A stretch of 43,506 nt of DNA from UBA1924 sp963976625 (GCA_963976625.1 CAXBLA010000027.1:1-43506), one strand, 5' to 3'; positions 8,687-18,701 are shown, counted from the first letter of the stretch. Program-made: numbers and translations. Notes: generated by a model from the sequence alone, not told the origin.

Positions 8687-9889
8687 TCACTCGGCAGGCA
8701 ATTCATAACTCATCTCAAGCGTCGACGGAAACACAGGATACGAGGTCTTTACCCGGTATCCGCGGTAATCGCCGATCGACTGCCCAGCAAGCGAAAACAC
8801 CCGCTCAATAATCTGGCGATAGTTCGGAATCTCAAACACCGCCTGCGCCGAGTTCGTCATACCAAGATCAATCAACCGATCCTTGAACGCCAGCTCCTGC
8901 GCACCCATCGACTGCTCATCGGGGTCCGTCCCGCTCCGCAGCGTCACCGTCGGCGGAAACGCAAAGCTCATCGACTCATGGAAGTACATATCCATCAGCA
9001 TCATCTCCGCCGGAACCTCGCAACGCGCCGAATGGATGCCCATCGTATTGTCAATCGTCCGCACGATCGGCACGCCCCGCTGGACCATGCCCATCAGGCA
9101 AGTCAGCAAGCCCGTGTTCCCGATCTCACCCTCCACCAAGTCGTACCGAACAGAATGCTTCGATTCCTTCGCGCGAAACTCCGGCAATGGTTCCGAACAA
9201 AACTCCGTCAGCAGCGGGGGCGTCCCGTCACGCAAAGCCGCAGGATCCAAGGGCTCAAGCTCCCGCCCGAGCTTCTCATCCCCGACATCATTGTTCGATG
9301 ATCTTCTCGCCATCGTCCAGGTCACCTCCGGACGCAATCGACGGAAATCGAGAAATCCGCCCACGCTCACAAAGTCCGCATACCCGGGACGCTCGCTCGG
9401 CATCACAATCCCAATCTTGAGCACCGCCCGCGCCTGCGCCCCCCACACATAGCTCGCCCCACGGAACAACAGCTTCCGATGCTGCTCGTCGCGGTGCTGG
9501 CTGCCCGAATCATCGAGCTCGTTGCCCATCATCTCCAGCGTCGCCCGGTCCCCGGCGTGCGTGCGGATCAACTCTTTATACGAATCCACCGCCTTCCGCG
9601 CTCGCGAGATGCAGTCTTCGTCGATCCCCGATTTGTTCATCGCCTTAAAGAAAATCTCGATCCCCGACGCCCCCGGCATCAGATCCAGCACCGTCGCATC
9701 GTCCTCCGCCTGGATAATCCGTGAGATCTTCCAGGCGAGATTCTTATTGAGCCCAATCTCCCGCACAATCGACTGCGGCGTAGACGGATCCGCACCCGCG
9801 GATTGGACCACTTCAGTAAAAGCCCCCCGCAATGTGCGGGTCACTTCAAACGCGTCGGCTGTAAACTGGGGCATTTTCACTTCGGTCAT
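8687..9889 (-). CDS. Unrecognised 400-aa protein with possible N-terminal helix-turn-helix
   Basis: I do not recognise this family. The frame is long and carries strong coding character. Residues about 35-70 (TPQSIVREIGLNKNLAWKIS and the following helix) could form a helix-turn-helix, which would make it a DNA-binding regulator with a large C-terminal domain. That is only a pattern-based guess. There is no signal peptide and no membrane segment, so it should be cytoplasmic. It has two Cys in the C-terminal half. It is divergently oriented from the PEP-CTERM gene at 10111, and the 221-nt intergenic region contains a perfect GATC-type palindrome (9976-9991) that could be its operator. Confidence 0.75.
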   Translation of the reverse strand: MTEVKMPQFTADAFEVTRTLRGAFTEVVQSAGADPSTPQSIVREIGLNKNLAWKISRIIQAEDDATVLDLMPGASGIEIFFKAMNKSGIDEDCISRARKAVDSYKELIRTHAGDRATLEMMGNELDDSGSQHRDEQHRKLLFRGASYVWGAQARAVLKIGIVMPSERPGYADFVSVGGFLDFRRLRPEVTWTMARRSSNNDVGDEKLGRELEPLDPAALRDGTPPLLTEFCSEPLPEFRAKESKHSVRYDLVEGEIGNTGLLTCLMGMVQRGVPIVRTIDNTMGIHSARCEVPAEMMLMDMYFHESMSFAFPPTVTLRSGTDPDEQSMGAQELAFKDRLIDLGMTNSAQAVFEIPNYRQIIERVFSLAGQSIGDYRGYRVKTSYPVFPSTLEMSYELPAE

Positions 9890-9975
9890 ATCGGTTCCAT
9901 TCAGGTGGGCGAAATACTCAGATTCCCAACATCATCGCCGTTTCTGGGGTCACAATCAGCCTTAGGGTATCAGAT

Positions 9976-9991
9976 TTGATCGCACGATCAA
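9976..9991. promoter_or_regulatory. Palindrome TTGATCG-CA-CGATCAA, candidate operator
   Basis: A perfect 7+7 inverted repeat in the divergent intergenic region. Its left half overlaps a possible -35 (TTGATC, 9976-9981) that stands 17 nt before AATAAT (9999-10004), pointing to the plus-strand gene at 10111. An operator over the -35 would repress that gene. The candidate binder is the HTH-like protein encoded divergently (inference). Confidence 0.4.
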
Positions 9992-10110
9992 TCGTAAAAA
10001 TAATTTTAAAAACATCTTGCGTCCGATTCCCACTTCCAGTATGGTGATCCCAGACGAGCAGCACAAGGCTGCAAAGTCACCAACAGGAACCACCGAGAAG
10101 GGATCGAATC

Positions 10111-10725
10111 ATGAAAACAGCAACCGCACTCATCTGCACAATCGCAGCCACAGCACTCCACGCCAACGCCGATGTCGTCGCAACCGGCCAGTTCGTCGGG
10201 GACTACTCCGAGAACTTCGAGAACATCGCCCCCCTGGGCATGACCCCGGGCCCCGCATCCACATTCGCTGATCATTGCGTCACCGGTGACATCTTCGCAG
10301 GCGGCGTCATGATCGCCAACAACCTCACCAGCTTCCTGACTGAAACCAGCATCCTGCCATTCAACGGCAACCTCATGGGAGGCTCAGTCACAGGCAAAAT
10401 GTCCTTCGACTTCGACGCACCAATGCACGCATTCGGCGGCATGATCGGCACCACCGACATCCTCACCGATAGCTACGCCGTCTTCATCGACGACGATGGC
10501 TTCACCATCGACACCGTCGACTTCCAACTCGGCGGCCCCGGCGAATGGAACTGGTTCGGATGGACAAGCGACGCCGCATTCACCAGAGTCGAGATCCACG
10601 CAGCCGCCAACCCCGGTCTGCCCATCGTCTTCGATGACATGCAGGTCTCCGCGGTTCCCGCACCAACCACCGCATCCATCATCGCACTCACCGGCTTGGC
10701 CGCAACCCGTCGCCGCAGAGCATAA
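10111..10725 (+). CDS. PEP-CTERM-type secreted protein
   Basis: A 204-aa exported protein with a signal peptide at 1-20 (cleavage near NAD), a beta-rich body (about 25-175) with GTTDILTDSYAVFIDDDG and FDDMQV near its end, and a C-terminal sorting tail of VPAPTTAS, a short hydrophobic segment and ATRRRRA. This tail matches the planctomycete form of PEP-CTERM, normally processed by an exosortase; none is encoded in the window. AGAAGGGA precedes the ATG at good spacing. The body resembles the 'spore coat/jelly-roll' style of many PEP-CTERM proteins, but I cannot name a domain. A second PEP-CTERM gene follows 76 nt downstream. Confidence 0.85.
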   Translation: MKTATALICTIAATALHANADVVATGQFVGDYSENFENIAPLGMTPGPASTFADHCVTGDIFAGGVMIANNLTSFLTETSILPFNGNLMGGSVTGKMSFDFDAPMHAFGGMIGTTDILTDSYAVFIDDDGFTIDTVDFQLGGPGEWNWFGWTSDAAFTRVEIHAAANPGLPIVFDDMQVSAVPAPTTASIIALTGLAATRRRRA

Positions 10726-10801
10726 ACAACCGTACCCCCAGCAATAGAAAACTGCCACCGCGCAAGGGCTCCACACCACGCGCACCACAAGGACCATACC
10801 C

Positions 10802-11683
10802 ATGAGAAACATGATTCGTTCAATGACCATCGCCGTCAAGGCCCTCGCCGCAGGAGCCGCAAACGCCGGCCAAATTTACGCCACCAACACCCTCGCCAAC
10901 AACGCCGACAACGCCGACGACCTCATCGTCTTCGACTCATCCAACCCCGCCGGCTACTCCGTCGTCGGGTCCCTCGGCGTCTCGGGCATCAGCTTCGGCG
11001 GGCTCGACTTCGATAGCTCAGGCAACCTCTTCGGCTACGCGTCACTCTACAGGAACACCGGCGGCGCCGCATCCGGTCTCTACTCCATCGACACCAACAC
11101 CGGGCAAGCCACACTCATCGGCGACTCGGGCCAGACCATGCAAGACCTCGCATACAACCCTGTCGATCAAAAAATGTACGGCATTAACACCCGCTTCGGG
11201 CAGCAGTCAACACTCTTCACCGTCGATATGCAGACCGGCGATGTCACCGACCTCGGGCTCATGCAAGGGCTCCCAGAGCAACACCACCTCGGCGGACTCT
11301 CCATCACCTCCACCGGCCAGTTCATCGTTCACGATGTCGTCACGGATACCTTCTATTCCGGCAGCTCCATGACCTTCAGCCACCTCCTGGACCTGACCCA
11401 AGACACAGGCTACAGCCAGGGCATGACCATCGACTGGTCCCGAGGCGACATCGGCTACCACGGTGCCGTCGGCCAGGCCGACTTCCCCAACTACTTCAGC
11501 ACACTCAACACCTTCAACCCCGACGGCTCGTCCTACTCCATCGGCGACGCCTTCGGCCCCAACGACATCGACGGCATCCCACCCGTCCAAGTCGGTGACC
11601 TCGCCATCCGCCCCGTCCCCGCACCCGCCAGCCTCTTCCTGCTCCTCGGTGGTGCCGCCGCGAGTACACGCCGCCGACGCTGA
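10802..11683 (+). CDS. PEP-CTERM-type secreted protein, beta-propeller-like
   Basis: A 293-aa protein with a short N-terminal signal (to about residue 22, ANAGQ). Its body contains repeats such as GLYSIDTNTGQATLIGDSG and LFTVDMQTGDVTDLGLM, the 'time-course' strand pattern of propeller-like PEP-CTERM proteins. The C-terminus has VPAPASLFLLLGGAAASTRRRR, a sorting signal with an Arg-rich end. AAGGA sits before the ATG. It is probably co-transcribed with the preceding PEP-CTERM gene and ends at a strong terminator (11710-11745). It is likely exported and anchored or released at the cell surface. The ligand is unknown. Confidence 0.85.
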   Translation: MRNMIRSMTIAVKALAAGAANAGQIYATNTLANNADNADDLIVFDSSNPAGYSVVGSLGVSGISFGGLDFDSSGNLFGYASLYRNTGGAASGLYSIDTNTGQATLIGDSGQTMQDLAYNPVDQKMYGINTRFGQQSTLFTVDMQTGDVTDLGLMQGLPEQHHLGGLSITSTGQFIVHDVVTDTFYSGSSMTFSHLLDLTQDTGYSQGMTIDWSRGDIGYHGAVGQADFPNYFSTLNTFNPDGSSYSIGDAFGPNDIDGIPPVQVGDLAIRPVPAPASLFLLLGGAAASTRRRR

Positions 11684-11709
11684 ATCTGATTTTTACATTC
11701 TCTTTTATA

Positions 11710-11745
11710 CAAGCCCCTTGCCAGATCGGCGGGGGGCTTGTTTGT
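11710..11745 (+). terminator. Rho-independent terminator
   Basis: Stem CAAGCCCC (11710-11717) with GGGGCTTG (11733-11740), followed by TTTGTGT, 26 nt after the PEP-CTERM gene. Confidence 0.75.
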
Positions 11746-11915
11746 GTGGTGTGATCGTAAGTGGCTGTGATGCATCTGTTTAGCCGGTCGGTCTGGGGGC
11801 GGCAAGTTCTGCCGCGACAGGGTGGAATCCCCCTCATTCATCACATTGCTCAAAAGTTCGATCTCATATGAAATAAGCATTTGAACCGTGCGTTTGATTG
11901 CAGAGGGATCAGCCA

Positions 11916-12653
11916 ATGACCAATGAACACGACCAAACCGACGCCAAGCAGCGCATCCTTGATGTCGCACTCCTCCGCTTCAGCCAGCAAGGCTACAAGG
12001 GGGCCACCGTCGCCTCGATCTGCTCCCAGGCCCAAGTCAATGTCGCCGCCATCAACTATTACTTCCACACCAAGCTCGAGCTCTACACCCGCGTTTGGGA
12101 AATCGCCCTCGCCAACGAACTCGAGACCAACCCCTTCGACGGCGGCATCCCCGAATCCGCCCCTCCAGAACAACGCCTCCAAGGACGCATCCGCGCCCTG
12201 ATCCACCGCTTCATCCGCCCCGGGTCAGCCAGCCAGCTCGCGATGCTCATCATCCACGAACTCGCCGAGCCCTCCGACCCCGCGATCGATCAGATCCGCA
12301 TCAACGCGATGAAGCCGCCCTACACCGCCATGCGCGAACTCATCACAGAACTCCTCGGCCAGCACGCCACCGAACAAGACATCCGCTTCACCACCATGAG
12401 CATCTTCACACCCATCTTCGGGCTCGGGCTCCAGCAGCAATCCCTCTACCGCCGCGATCAACTCACCGCTGAAGATCAAACCCCCATCCACGAACAGCTC
12501 CCCGGCGCGATCATGCGCCGCATGATCGAAGCCCAGGGCGGCATCGACAGCCTCATCGAGCACACCACCCGCTTCGCCCTCGGCGGCATCGAAGCCGTCC
12601 GAGCGAAAATCGAGACTCAGCACGCAGCACAAACCGCACAGGGCCAAGCATGA
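11916..12653 (+). CDS. TetR-family regulator of the RND efflux operon
   Basis: A 245-aa regulator. The TetR helix-turn-helix lies at about residues 10-58, with AKQRILDVALLRFSQQGYKG, TVASICSQAQVNVAAINYYF and HTKLELYTRVWE, typical first-helix, recognition-helix and third-helix signatures. The remaining alpha-helical part would bind the inducer and form the dimer. I chose the ATG at 11916 (after AGAGGGA) over an in-frame TTG at 11898. Its stop overlaps the ATG of the outer-membrane component (ATGA), so it heads the efflux operon and probably represses it until a pump substrate binds. Confidence 0.9.
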   Translation: MTNEHDQTDAKQRILDVALLRFSQQGYKGATVASICSQAQVNVAAINYYFHTKLELYTRVWEIALANELETNPFDGGIPESAPPEQRLQGRIRALIHRFIRPGSASQLAMLIIHELAEPSDPAIDQIRINAMKPPYTAMRELITELLGQHATEQDIRFTTMSIFTPIFGLGLQQQSLYRRDQLTAEDQTPIHEQLPGAIMRRMIEAQGGIDSLIEHTTRFALGGIEAVRAKIETQHAAQTAQGQA

Positions 12654-14149
12654 AGCACCCGATCACCTCCCCCATCCTGTCGCTCACGCTCATCGCGCTC
12701 CTGGCAGGCTGCGCCGTCACCACCAAAGACTTCCAGCCCCCGGTCCTAGCCCCGGACGCCTGGTCCAAACCCAGCACATCAACCCCGCTCACCGATCAAC
12801 TCTCCGATCCACTACCAGACCAGTGGTGGAGTGCACTCGCCGACCCAGACCTCGACGCCTTGGTCGAAGCCGCGATCAACAACAACTTCGACCTCCGCAC
12901 CACCTGGGACCGCCTCGCACAGGCCCAAGCCATCGCCCGACGCGAGGGCGCCGCCCTCGAGCCATCGCTTAATCTCAACGCCGGTGCCGGGCGCACGCGT
13001 TCACGCACAACCACCGCCACCACCGCCAATAGCTCCACCCGCACCGACCTCGATCTCGGGCTCGGGCTCAGCTACGAGCTCGACCTCTGGGGCCGCCTGC
13101 GCAACACCCGCGACGCCGCCGCCCTCGATGCACTCGCCGCCCAAGACGATGTCAGCTCCTCGGCCATCATCCTCTCCGCCGACCTCGCCACCCGCTGGTA
13201 CGAATACAGCGAACAAATCGAACGCATCGCCGTGCTCAAAGAGCAAAACAAGCGCAACCAAGATGTCTACGACATCATCAACACCCAGTTCCGCGCCGGG
13301 CAGACCCGCGCCGAGGATGTCCTCCGCCAACGCAACCTCGTCGAAGCTAACCTCGGCCAGCTCGCCATCGCCGACCGCCGCGCCCAGACCCTCCGTCTCC
13401 AGCTCCTCGTCCTCATCGGCGCAACCCCAGACCAACCACTCCCCATCGAAACCCCAGCCCTCATCGACCTGCCCGCCCTGCCCGATCTCGGCGTCCCCGC
13501 GACCCTCCTCCAGCAACGCCCCGATGTCCGCCAGGCCTACCGCGCCGTCCAAGCCGCCGACCAGCGCGCCGCCGCCGCCATCGCCGACCGCTACCCGAGC
13601 ATCAGCCTCACCGCCTCCGCAAGCACCTCCGCCAACCGCACCGCCGACCTCTTCGACAACTGGCTCGCTAACCTCGCCGCCAACCTCACCGCCCCCATCC
13701 TCGACGGCGGGCGCCGCAGCGCCGAGATCGAACGCGCCCAAGCCGTCACCTCCCAAGCCATCAACACCTACGCCCAAACCATCCTCGTCGCACTCCAAGA
13801 AGTCGAAACCGCCCTCGCCCAAGAAGCCCAGCAACGCCAATACCTCCAGAGCCTCGAACGACAGTATGAAACCGCTGACCTCGTCGTCGAACGCATCCGC
13901 GACAGCTACATCAGCGGCCAGACCGAATACATCAATGTCCTCAGCGCCCAGACCACCAAGCAAACCCTCGAGCTCCAGCTCCTCGAAGCCAAACGCACAC
14001 TCATCACAGACCGCATCGCCCTTTCCCGCGCCCTCGCCGGCGGCTGGTCCATGACCCCGCCCGAACAAGCCCGATTGCAACCCATCGAAGAATCACAACC
14101 AACGATCATGAGCACCGACGCCGATCAAGGACCGCACCATGACCAATGA
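12650..14149 (+). CDS. RND efflux outer-membrane lipoprotein (NodT/OprM type)
   Basis: A 499-aa outer-membrane channel subunit of a tripartite efflux system. The lipobox LLAGC puts the lipidated Cys at residue 21. Two OEP repeats follow (about 60-255 and 280-465), with the family signature WGRLRNTRDAAALDALAAQD and PILDGGRRSAEIERAQA, and the C-terminal EYINVLSAQ. The start overlaps the TetR stop (ATGA) and the 3' end overlaps the adaptor gene by 11 nt. It should form the trimeric exit duct for the pump encoded downstream. Length and motifs are normal for the family. Confidence 0.93.
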   Translation: MKHPITSPILSLTLIALLAGCAVTTKDFQPPVLAPDAWSKPSTSTPLTDQLSDPLPDQWWSALADPDLDALVEAAINNNFDLRTTWDRLAQAQAIARREGAALEPSLNLNAGAGRTRSRTTTATTANSSTRTDLDLGLGLSYELDLWGRLRNTRDAAALDALAAQDDVSSSAIILSADLATRWYEYSEQIERIAVLKEQNKRNQDVYDIINTQFRAGQTRAEDVLRQRNLVEANLGQLAIADRRAQTLRLQLLVLIGATPDQPLPIETPALIDLPALPDLGVPATLLQQRPDVRQAYRAVQAADQRAAAAIADRYPSISLTASASTSANRTADLFDNWLANLAANLTAPILDGGRRSAEIERAQAVTSQAINTYAQTILVALQEVETALAQEAQQRQYLQSLERQYETADLVVERIRDSYISGQTEYINVLSAQTTKQTLELQLLEAKRTLITDRIALSRALAGGWSMTPPEQARLQPIEESQPTIMSTDADQGPHHDQ

Positions 14150-15530
14150 TCAAACCAGCAAGACCCCCAAGACCACCAACACAAAACCAACCACCCGTCG
14201 CGCTTGGGGGCTGATCATCACGCTCATCGCCTGCATCTTGGTGCTGGGCGCGGGCGTGCTGGTCTACCGCTACTTCATGAACAATCCCAACACCGCCGCC
14301 CGCCGAGCCCCGGAGAAAACCGCCCGCCTCGTCGAAACAATCACCGCCGAGATCGGCGAGCACCCCGCCATGCTCTCGGCCATGGGCGAGACCATCGCCT
14401 CCACCCAGGTCCAGCTCCGCCCACAGCTCAGCGCCAAGATCATCGCCGTCTCCCCCAAGCTCGTCCCCGGCGGACGCTTCGAACTCGGCGAAGAAATCCT
14501 CAAGCTCGACCCCCGCGACTTCGCCCTCGCCCTCGCTCAACGCGAAAGCGAGATCAAGCAAGCCCAGAGCCAGGTCATCACCGCCCAATCCAACCTCATC
14601 ACCGCCCAGCGAGAGCTCGCGATCGAAGAAGGCAGCCAGAACATCGCCCGCCGAGAGTTTGAACTCCTCGGCACCGACATCCCCGAAGAAGACCGCAGCC
14701 TCGTCCTCCGCGAGCCCCAGCTGCTGGCCGCCAAAGCCGCGGTCGAATCCGCCAACGCCGCGATCCTCGCCGCCGAGTCCGCCGTCGCCGTCGCCCAGAG
14801 CCGACGCGACCAAGCCGTCATCGACCTCGAACGCACCTCAGTCCGCGCCCCGTTCAACGCCATCGTTATGGAAAAGAACATCGATGTCGGCGACATCGTC
14901 AGCGCCTCGACCGCCATGCTCACACTCGTCGGCACCGACCGCGCCTGGGTCGAACTCGCCGTCCCCCTCTCCGAGACCCGCTGGATCCACGCCCCCTCAA
15001 CATCCGCCGACAACCAGCCCATCCCTGGCTCACCCGTCATCATCAACAACACCACCGCCTGGGGAGCCGATCTCACCCGCGACGCACGCGTCATCCAGAT
15101 CCTCCCCCAGATCAACGCCGACTCCCGCATGGCACGCGTGCTCGTCGAGGTGCCCGATCCCTTCGCCATCAATCAGCACGCCGACACACCGGCTCTACCC
15201 CAACTCCTCATCGGCAGCTATGTCCAAGCCTCCATCGTCGGGCCAACCCTCACCAACATGGTCCGCCTCCCGCGTTCGGCCGTCTGGGAGGGCAACATCG
15301 TCCGCGTCATGAACGACAACGACGAACTCGAGATCCGACACATCACCATCGCCTTCAAAGAGCCCGACCATGTCCTGATCTCCGAAGGGCTCGCCGCCGG
15401 CGAACGCGTCGTCACCACCAACCTCGCCACCGCCGTCCCCGGCCAGCCCCTGCGAGTCGCGACCTCACAAAGCCAACCCCAGAACCAGAACCAGAACCAG
15501 CCCCAAACCCAAGCCGAGGGCGACTCATGA
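14139..15530 (+). CDS. RND efflux periplasmic adaptor (HlyD/membrane-fusion family)
   Basis: A 463-aa adaptor. One N-terminal membrane helix (about 26-47) is followed by a periplasmic part with the lipoyl/barrel halves around residues 85-125 and 235-270 (TSVRAPFNAIVMEKNIDVGD is the classic barrel-sandwich motif) separated by a long coiled-coil hairpin (about 130-230, Ala/Gln/Glu-rich). Beta-barrel and membrane-proximal domains follow. The last about 20 residues are a low-complexity Gln/Asn/Pro tail (QSQPQNQNQNQ). It overlaps both neighbours, so the operon is translationally coupled. It bridges the pump and the outer-membrane channel. Confidence 0.92.
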   Translation: MTNDQTSKTPKTTNTKPTTRRAWGLIITLIACILVLGAGVLVYRYFMNNPNTAARRAPEKTARLVETITAEIGEHPAMLSAMGETIASTQVQLRPQLSAKIIAVSPKLVPGGRFELGEEILKLDPRDFALALAQRESEIKQAQSQVITAQSNLITAQRELAIEEGSQNIARREFELLGTDIPEEDRSLVLREPQLLAAKAAVESANAAILAAESAVAVAQSRRDQAVIDLERTSVRAPFNAIVMEKNIDVGDIVSASTAMLTLVGTDRAWVELAVPLSETRWIHAPSTSADNQPIPGSPVIINNTTAWGADLTRDARVIQILPQINADSRMARVLVEVPDPFAINQHADTPALPQLLIGSYVQASIVGPTLTNMVRLPRSAVWEGNIVRVMNDNDELEIRHITIAFKEPDHVLISEGLAAGERVVTTNLATAVPGQPLRVATSQSQPQNQNQNQPQTQAEGDS

Positions 15531-18500
15531 ACAGCCCAATCAATCCCACCCCCGAACGCACCGGCGTCATCGGCTGGATGGTCCACAACAAAGTCACCCC
15601 CAACCTCGTCATGCTTCTGCTGCTCATCGGCGGGCTCGTCACCTACTTCCATGGCGTCACCAAAGAAGTCTTCCCCAGTTTCGATCTCGACATGGTCACC
15701 GTCTCCGTCCCATACCCCGGCGCAAGCCCCGAGGAAATCGAGCAAGGCATCGTCCTCGTTGTCGAAGAGGCCATCCGAGGCATCGACGGCATCAAAGAGA
15801 TCAAAGCCACCGCCAGCGAAGGCAACGGGCGTGTCGTCGCCGAACTCATCGAAGGCACCGATCGCCAACGCGTCTTCCAAGACATCCAGCAAGAGATCAA
15901 CCGAGTCACCACCTTCCCCGACGACGCCCAGGAACCCATCGTCAGCATGAACATCCGACGCCGCGATGTCGTCGAGTTCCAGGTCTACGGCGATGTCCGC
16001 GAGAACGACCTCCGCGAAGCCGTCGAGATGGTCCGCGACGCGCTCCTCCAGAGCGACGAGATCACCCAGGTCGATCTCATCGGCGTCCGCGACCAAGAAA
16101 TCATCATCGAGATCCCCCAAGAAACCCTCCGCCGATACGGGCTCAAGCTCCGCGATGTCAGCGACATCCTCCGCGCCGACTCCCTCGAAGTCCCCGCCGG
16201 CTCGATCGACTCCTCCGCCGGAAACATCCTCGTCCGCATCGATCAACGCAACGACTGGGCCCGCGACTTTGCCGAAATGCCCATCGTCACCACGCCCGCC
16301 GGCGGCATCGTCCGCCTGGGCGATCTCGCCACCACCGTCTCCGACGGCTTCGAAGACACCGATATCTACAACAACTTCAACGGGCTCCCCTCCATCGAGA
16401 TCAAGGTCTACCGCGTCGGGGATCAAACCCCCGCCAGCGTCGCCGACGCCGCCTACGAGATCATGGCCGAGATCGAATCAAGCCTCCCGCCCAATGTGTG
16501 GTGGGGGGTCACCGACGACGACGCCGATCTGTTCAAAGAACGCCGCGACCTACTGCTCAAAAACATCGGCATGGGGCTCGTCATCGTGCTCGTCGTCCTC
16601 GGGCTCTTCCTCGAACTCCGCCTCGCCTTCTGGGTCATGATGGGCATCCCCATCTCCTTCCTGGGCACCATCCTCCTGCTCCCCGCCGCGGACATGAGCA
16701 TCAACATGATCTCCATGTTCGCCTTCCTCATCTCGCTGGGCATCGTCGTCGACGACGCCATCGTGGTCGGCGAGAATGTCTACGAATACCGACAACGCGG
16801 CTTGTCCGCCGTCGACGCCGCCATCCAGGGCGCACGCGATGTCTCCATGCCCGTCTACTTCGCCGTCATCACCAACATCGTCGCCTTTATCCCCCTGGCC
16901 ATGATCCCGGGCTTCCTGGGCAAAATCTGGGGCGTGATCCCCGTCGTCGTCTGCACCGCCTTCGCGATGTCACTCTTCGAATCCCTCTATATCCTCCCAT
17001 CGCACCTCGCCCACAGCGCCGGCGAGCACCGCATCGCCCTCTTCCGCTGGATCGATCGCAAGCAGCAAGCCTTCAGCGTCCTCGTCCGCCACTTCATCCA
17101 ACGCATGTATGGCCCATTCCTGGGCATGTGCCTCCGCCAACGCCTCCTGACCGTCTCCGCCGCCTCCGCGATCCTCCTCGTCTCGCTCGGCTATGTCGCC
17201 TCGGGCCGGCTCGGCATGATCCTCATGCCCCGCATCGAAGCCAACCAATCCGTCGCCAGCGCCACCCTCCCCGTCGGCTCACCCCTTGACCAGATCCAAG
17301 CCGTCGAGCGCACCCTCCTCGATTCCGCCTACAAGGTCGCCGAAGAATCCGGCGGCGACGAACTCGTCACCGGCTTCGCAAGCTCCATCAACAACAACAC
17401 CGTCGAAGTCACCATCTACCTCACCCCGCCAGAAACCCGCCCAATCTCCACCTCAGAGACCACCCGCCGATGGCGCGAGCACACCCCCTCGCTCCCATCG
17501 CTCGAAACACTCAAGTTCGAGTCCGACCGCGGCGGCCCCGGCGGGGGCGCCGCCATCAGCGTCGACCTCAGCCACCGCAGCATCGACACCCTCGACCGAG
17601 CCGCCGAAAGACTCGGCGAGCTGCTCAACGAGTACGGCGCAGTCTCCGAAGTCGACGACGGCGTCGCCGCCGGCAAGCAACAGCTCGACTTCAAAATCAA
17701 CGACTACGGGCGAAGCCTCGGCTTCACCGGCTCTGAGGTCGGCCGCCAGCTCCGCGACGCCTACCAAGGCGCCGAGTCCATCAAACAACAACGCGGACGC
17801 AGCGAAATCACCGTCCGCCTCCGCCTCCCCGAGTCCGAACGCACCCGCGAGTACGACCTCGAACAGTTCATCGTCCGCACCCAATCCGGCGCACAGGTCC
17901 CCCTCAAAGACATCGCCGACCTCTCCCGAGGCAACGCCTACACCGTCATCGAACGCACCGACGGGCGACGCACCGCCACCGTCTCCGCCGATGTCACACC
18001 TATCAGCCAGAGCGCCGGCATCAAAGCCAGCCTCGCCGCCACCGTTTTGCCCGAGCTCGTCGAGAGCTTCCCCGGGCTCACCTGGACCTGGGCCGGGCGA
18101 CAAGCCGACATGAACGAATCCATGTCCGCACTGGGCAGCGGCTTGCTCATGGCGCTCTGCGTTATCTACTTCCTCCTCGCCATGGCATTCAGCAGCTACA
18201 CCCAGCCAATCGTCGTCATGGCCGCCATCCCCTTCGGCGTCATCGGCGCGATCATCGGGCACTCCGTGATGGGCTACTCCATGTCCGCCATCAGCATGAT
18301 GGGCGTCATCGCACTCTCGGGCGTGGTCGTCAACGACTCGCTCGTGCTCATCGTCGCCGCCAACAACATGCGCAAGGAACAAGACATCTCAGCCTTCGAA
18401 GCCATCCACCTCGCCGGCATCCGTCGCTTCCGACCCATCCTCCTCACCACACTCACCACCTTCGGCGGGCTCGCCCCGATGATCTTCGAGACATCCCGCC

Positions 18501-18667
18501 AAGCCCGCTTCATGATCCCGATGGCCATCTCCCTAGGGTTCGGCATCCTCTTCGCCACCGCCATCACCCTCTGCTTCGTCCCCGCGCTCTATGTCCTCGT
18601 CGACGACGCCGTCCGCCTCGTCAAAGGCAAACGCCCCAACCGCACGCCAAGCGAAGTATCAAACTGA
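15527..18667 (+). CDS. RND efflux transporter permease (AcrB/HAE family)
   Basis: A 1046-aa proton-driven inner-membrane pump. It has the usual two-fold layout: membrane helix 1 at about 25-45, a large periplasmic domain, helices 2-6 from about 345, then the repeat in the second half (helix 7 at about 540, helices 8-12 from about 865). The proton-relay motif SLGIVVDDAIVVGENV contains the adjacent Asp pair (about 404-405). The second-half equivalent is SGVVVNDSLVL. The N-terminal VFPSFDLDMVTVSVPYPGAS is typical. The start overlaps the adaptor stop (ATGA). Substrate cannot be predicted. Multidrug rather than heavy-metal export is favoured because the heavy-metal signature is not apparent. Confidence 0.94.
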   Translation: MNSPINPTPERTGVIGWMVHNKVTPNLVMLLLLIGGLVTYFHGVTKEVFPSFDLDMVTVSVPYPGASPEEIEQGIVLVVEEAIRGIDGIKEIKATASEGNGRVVAELIEGTDRQRVFQDIQQEINRVTTFPDDAQEPIVSMNIRRRDVVEFQVYGDVRENDLREAVEMVRDALLQSDEITQVDLIGVRDQEIIIEIPQETLRRYGLKLRDVSDILRADSLEVPAGSIDSSAGNILVRIDQRNDWARDFAEMPIVTTPAGGIVRLGDLATTVSDGFEDTDIYNNFNGLPSIEIKVYRVGDQTPASVADAAYEIMAEIESSLPPNVWWGVTDDDADLFKERRDLLLKNIGMGLVIVLVVLGLFLELRLAFWVMMGIPISFLGTILLLPAADMSINMISMFAFLISLGIVVDDAIVVGENVYEYRQRGLSAVDAAIQGARDVSMPVYFAVITNIVAFIPLAMIPGFLGKIWGVIPVVVCTAFAMSLFESLYILPSHLAHSAGEHRIALFRWIDRKQQAFSVLVRHFIQRMYGPFLGMCLRQRLLTVSAASAILLVSLGYVASGRLGMILMPRIEANQSVASATLPVGSPLDQIQAVERTLLDSAYKVAEESGGDELVTGFASSINNNTVEVTIYLTPPETRPISTSETTRRWREHTPSLPSLETLKFESDRGGPGGGAAISVDLSHRSIDTLDRAAERLGELLNEYGAVSEVDDGVAAGKQQLDFKINDYGRSLGFTGSEVGRQLRDAYQGAESIKQQRGRSEITVRLRLPESERTREYDLEQFIVRTQSGAQVPLKDIADLSRGNAYTVIERTDGRRTATVSADVTPISQSAGIKASLAATVLPELVESFPGLTWTWAGRQADMNESMSALGSGLLMALCVIYFLLAMAFSSYTQPIVVMAAIPFGVIGAIIGHSVMGYSMSAISMMGVIALSGVVVNDSLVLIVAANNMRKEQDISAFEAIHLAGIRRFRPILLTTLTTFGGLAPMIFETSRQARFMIPMAISLGFGILFATAITLCFVPALYVLVDDAVRLVKGKRPNRTPSEVSN

Positions 18668-18701
18668 TGACCGCTCAAGAAAAGAATTTCAAACTTTCCG
18701 A

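Noticed and set aside
13001..14080. Minus-strand 359-codon frame opposite the outer-membrane factor gene
   Set aside because: Gly/Ala/Glu/Val repeats typical of the antisense of a C-ending codon gene. No motif.
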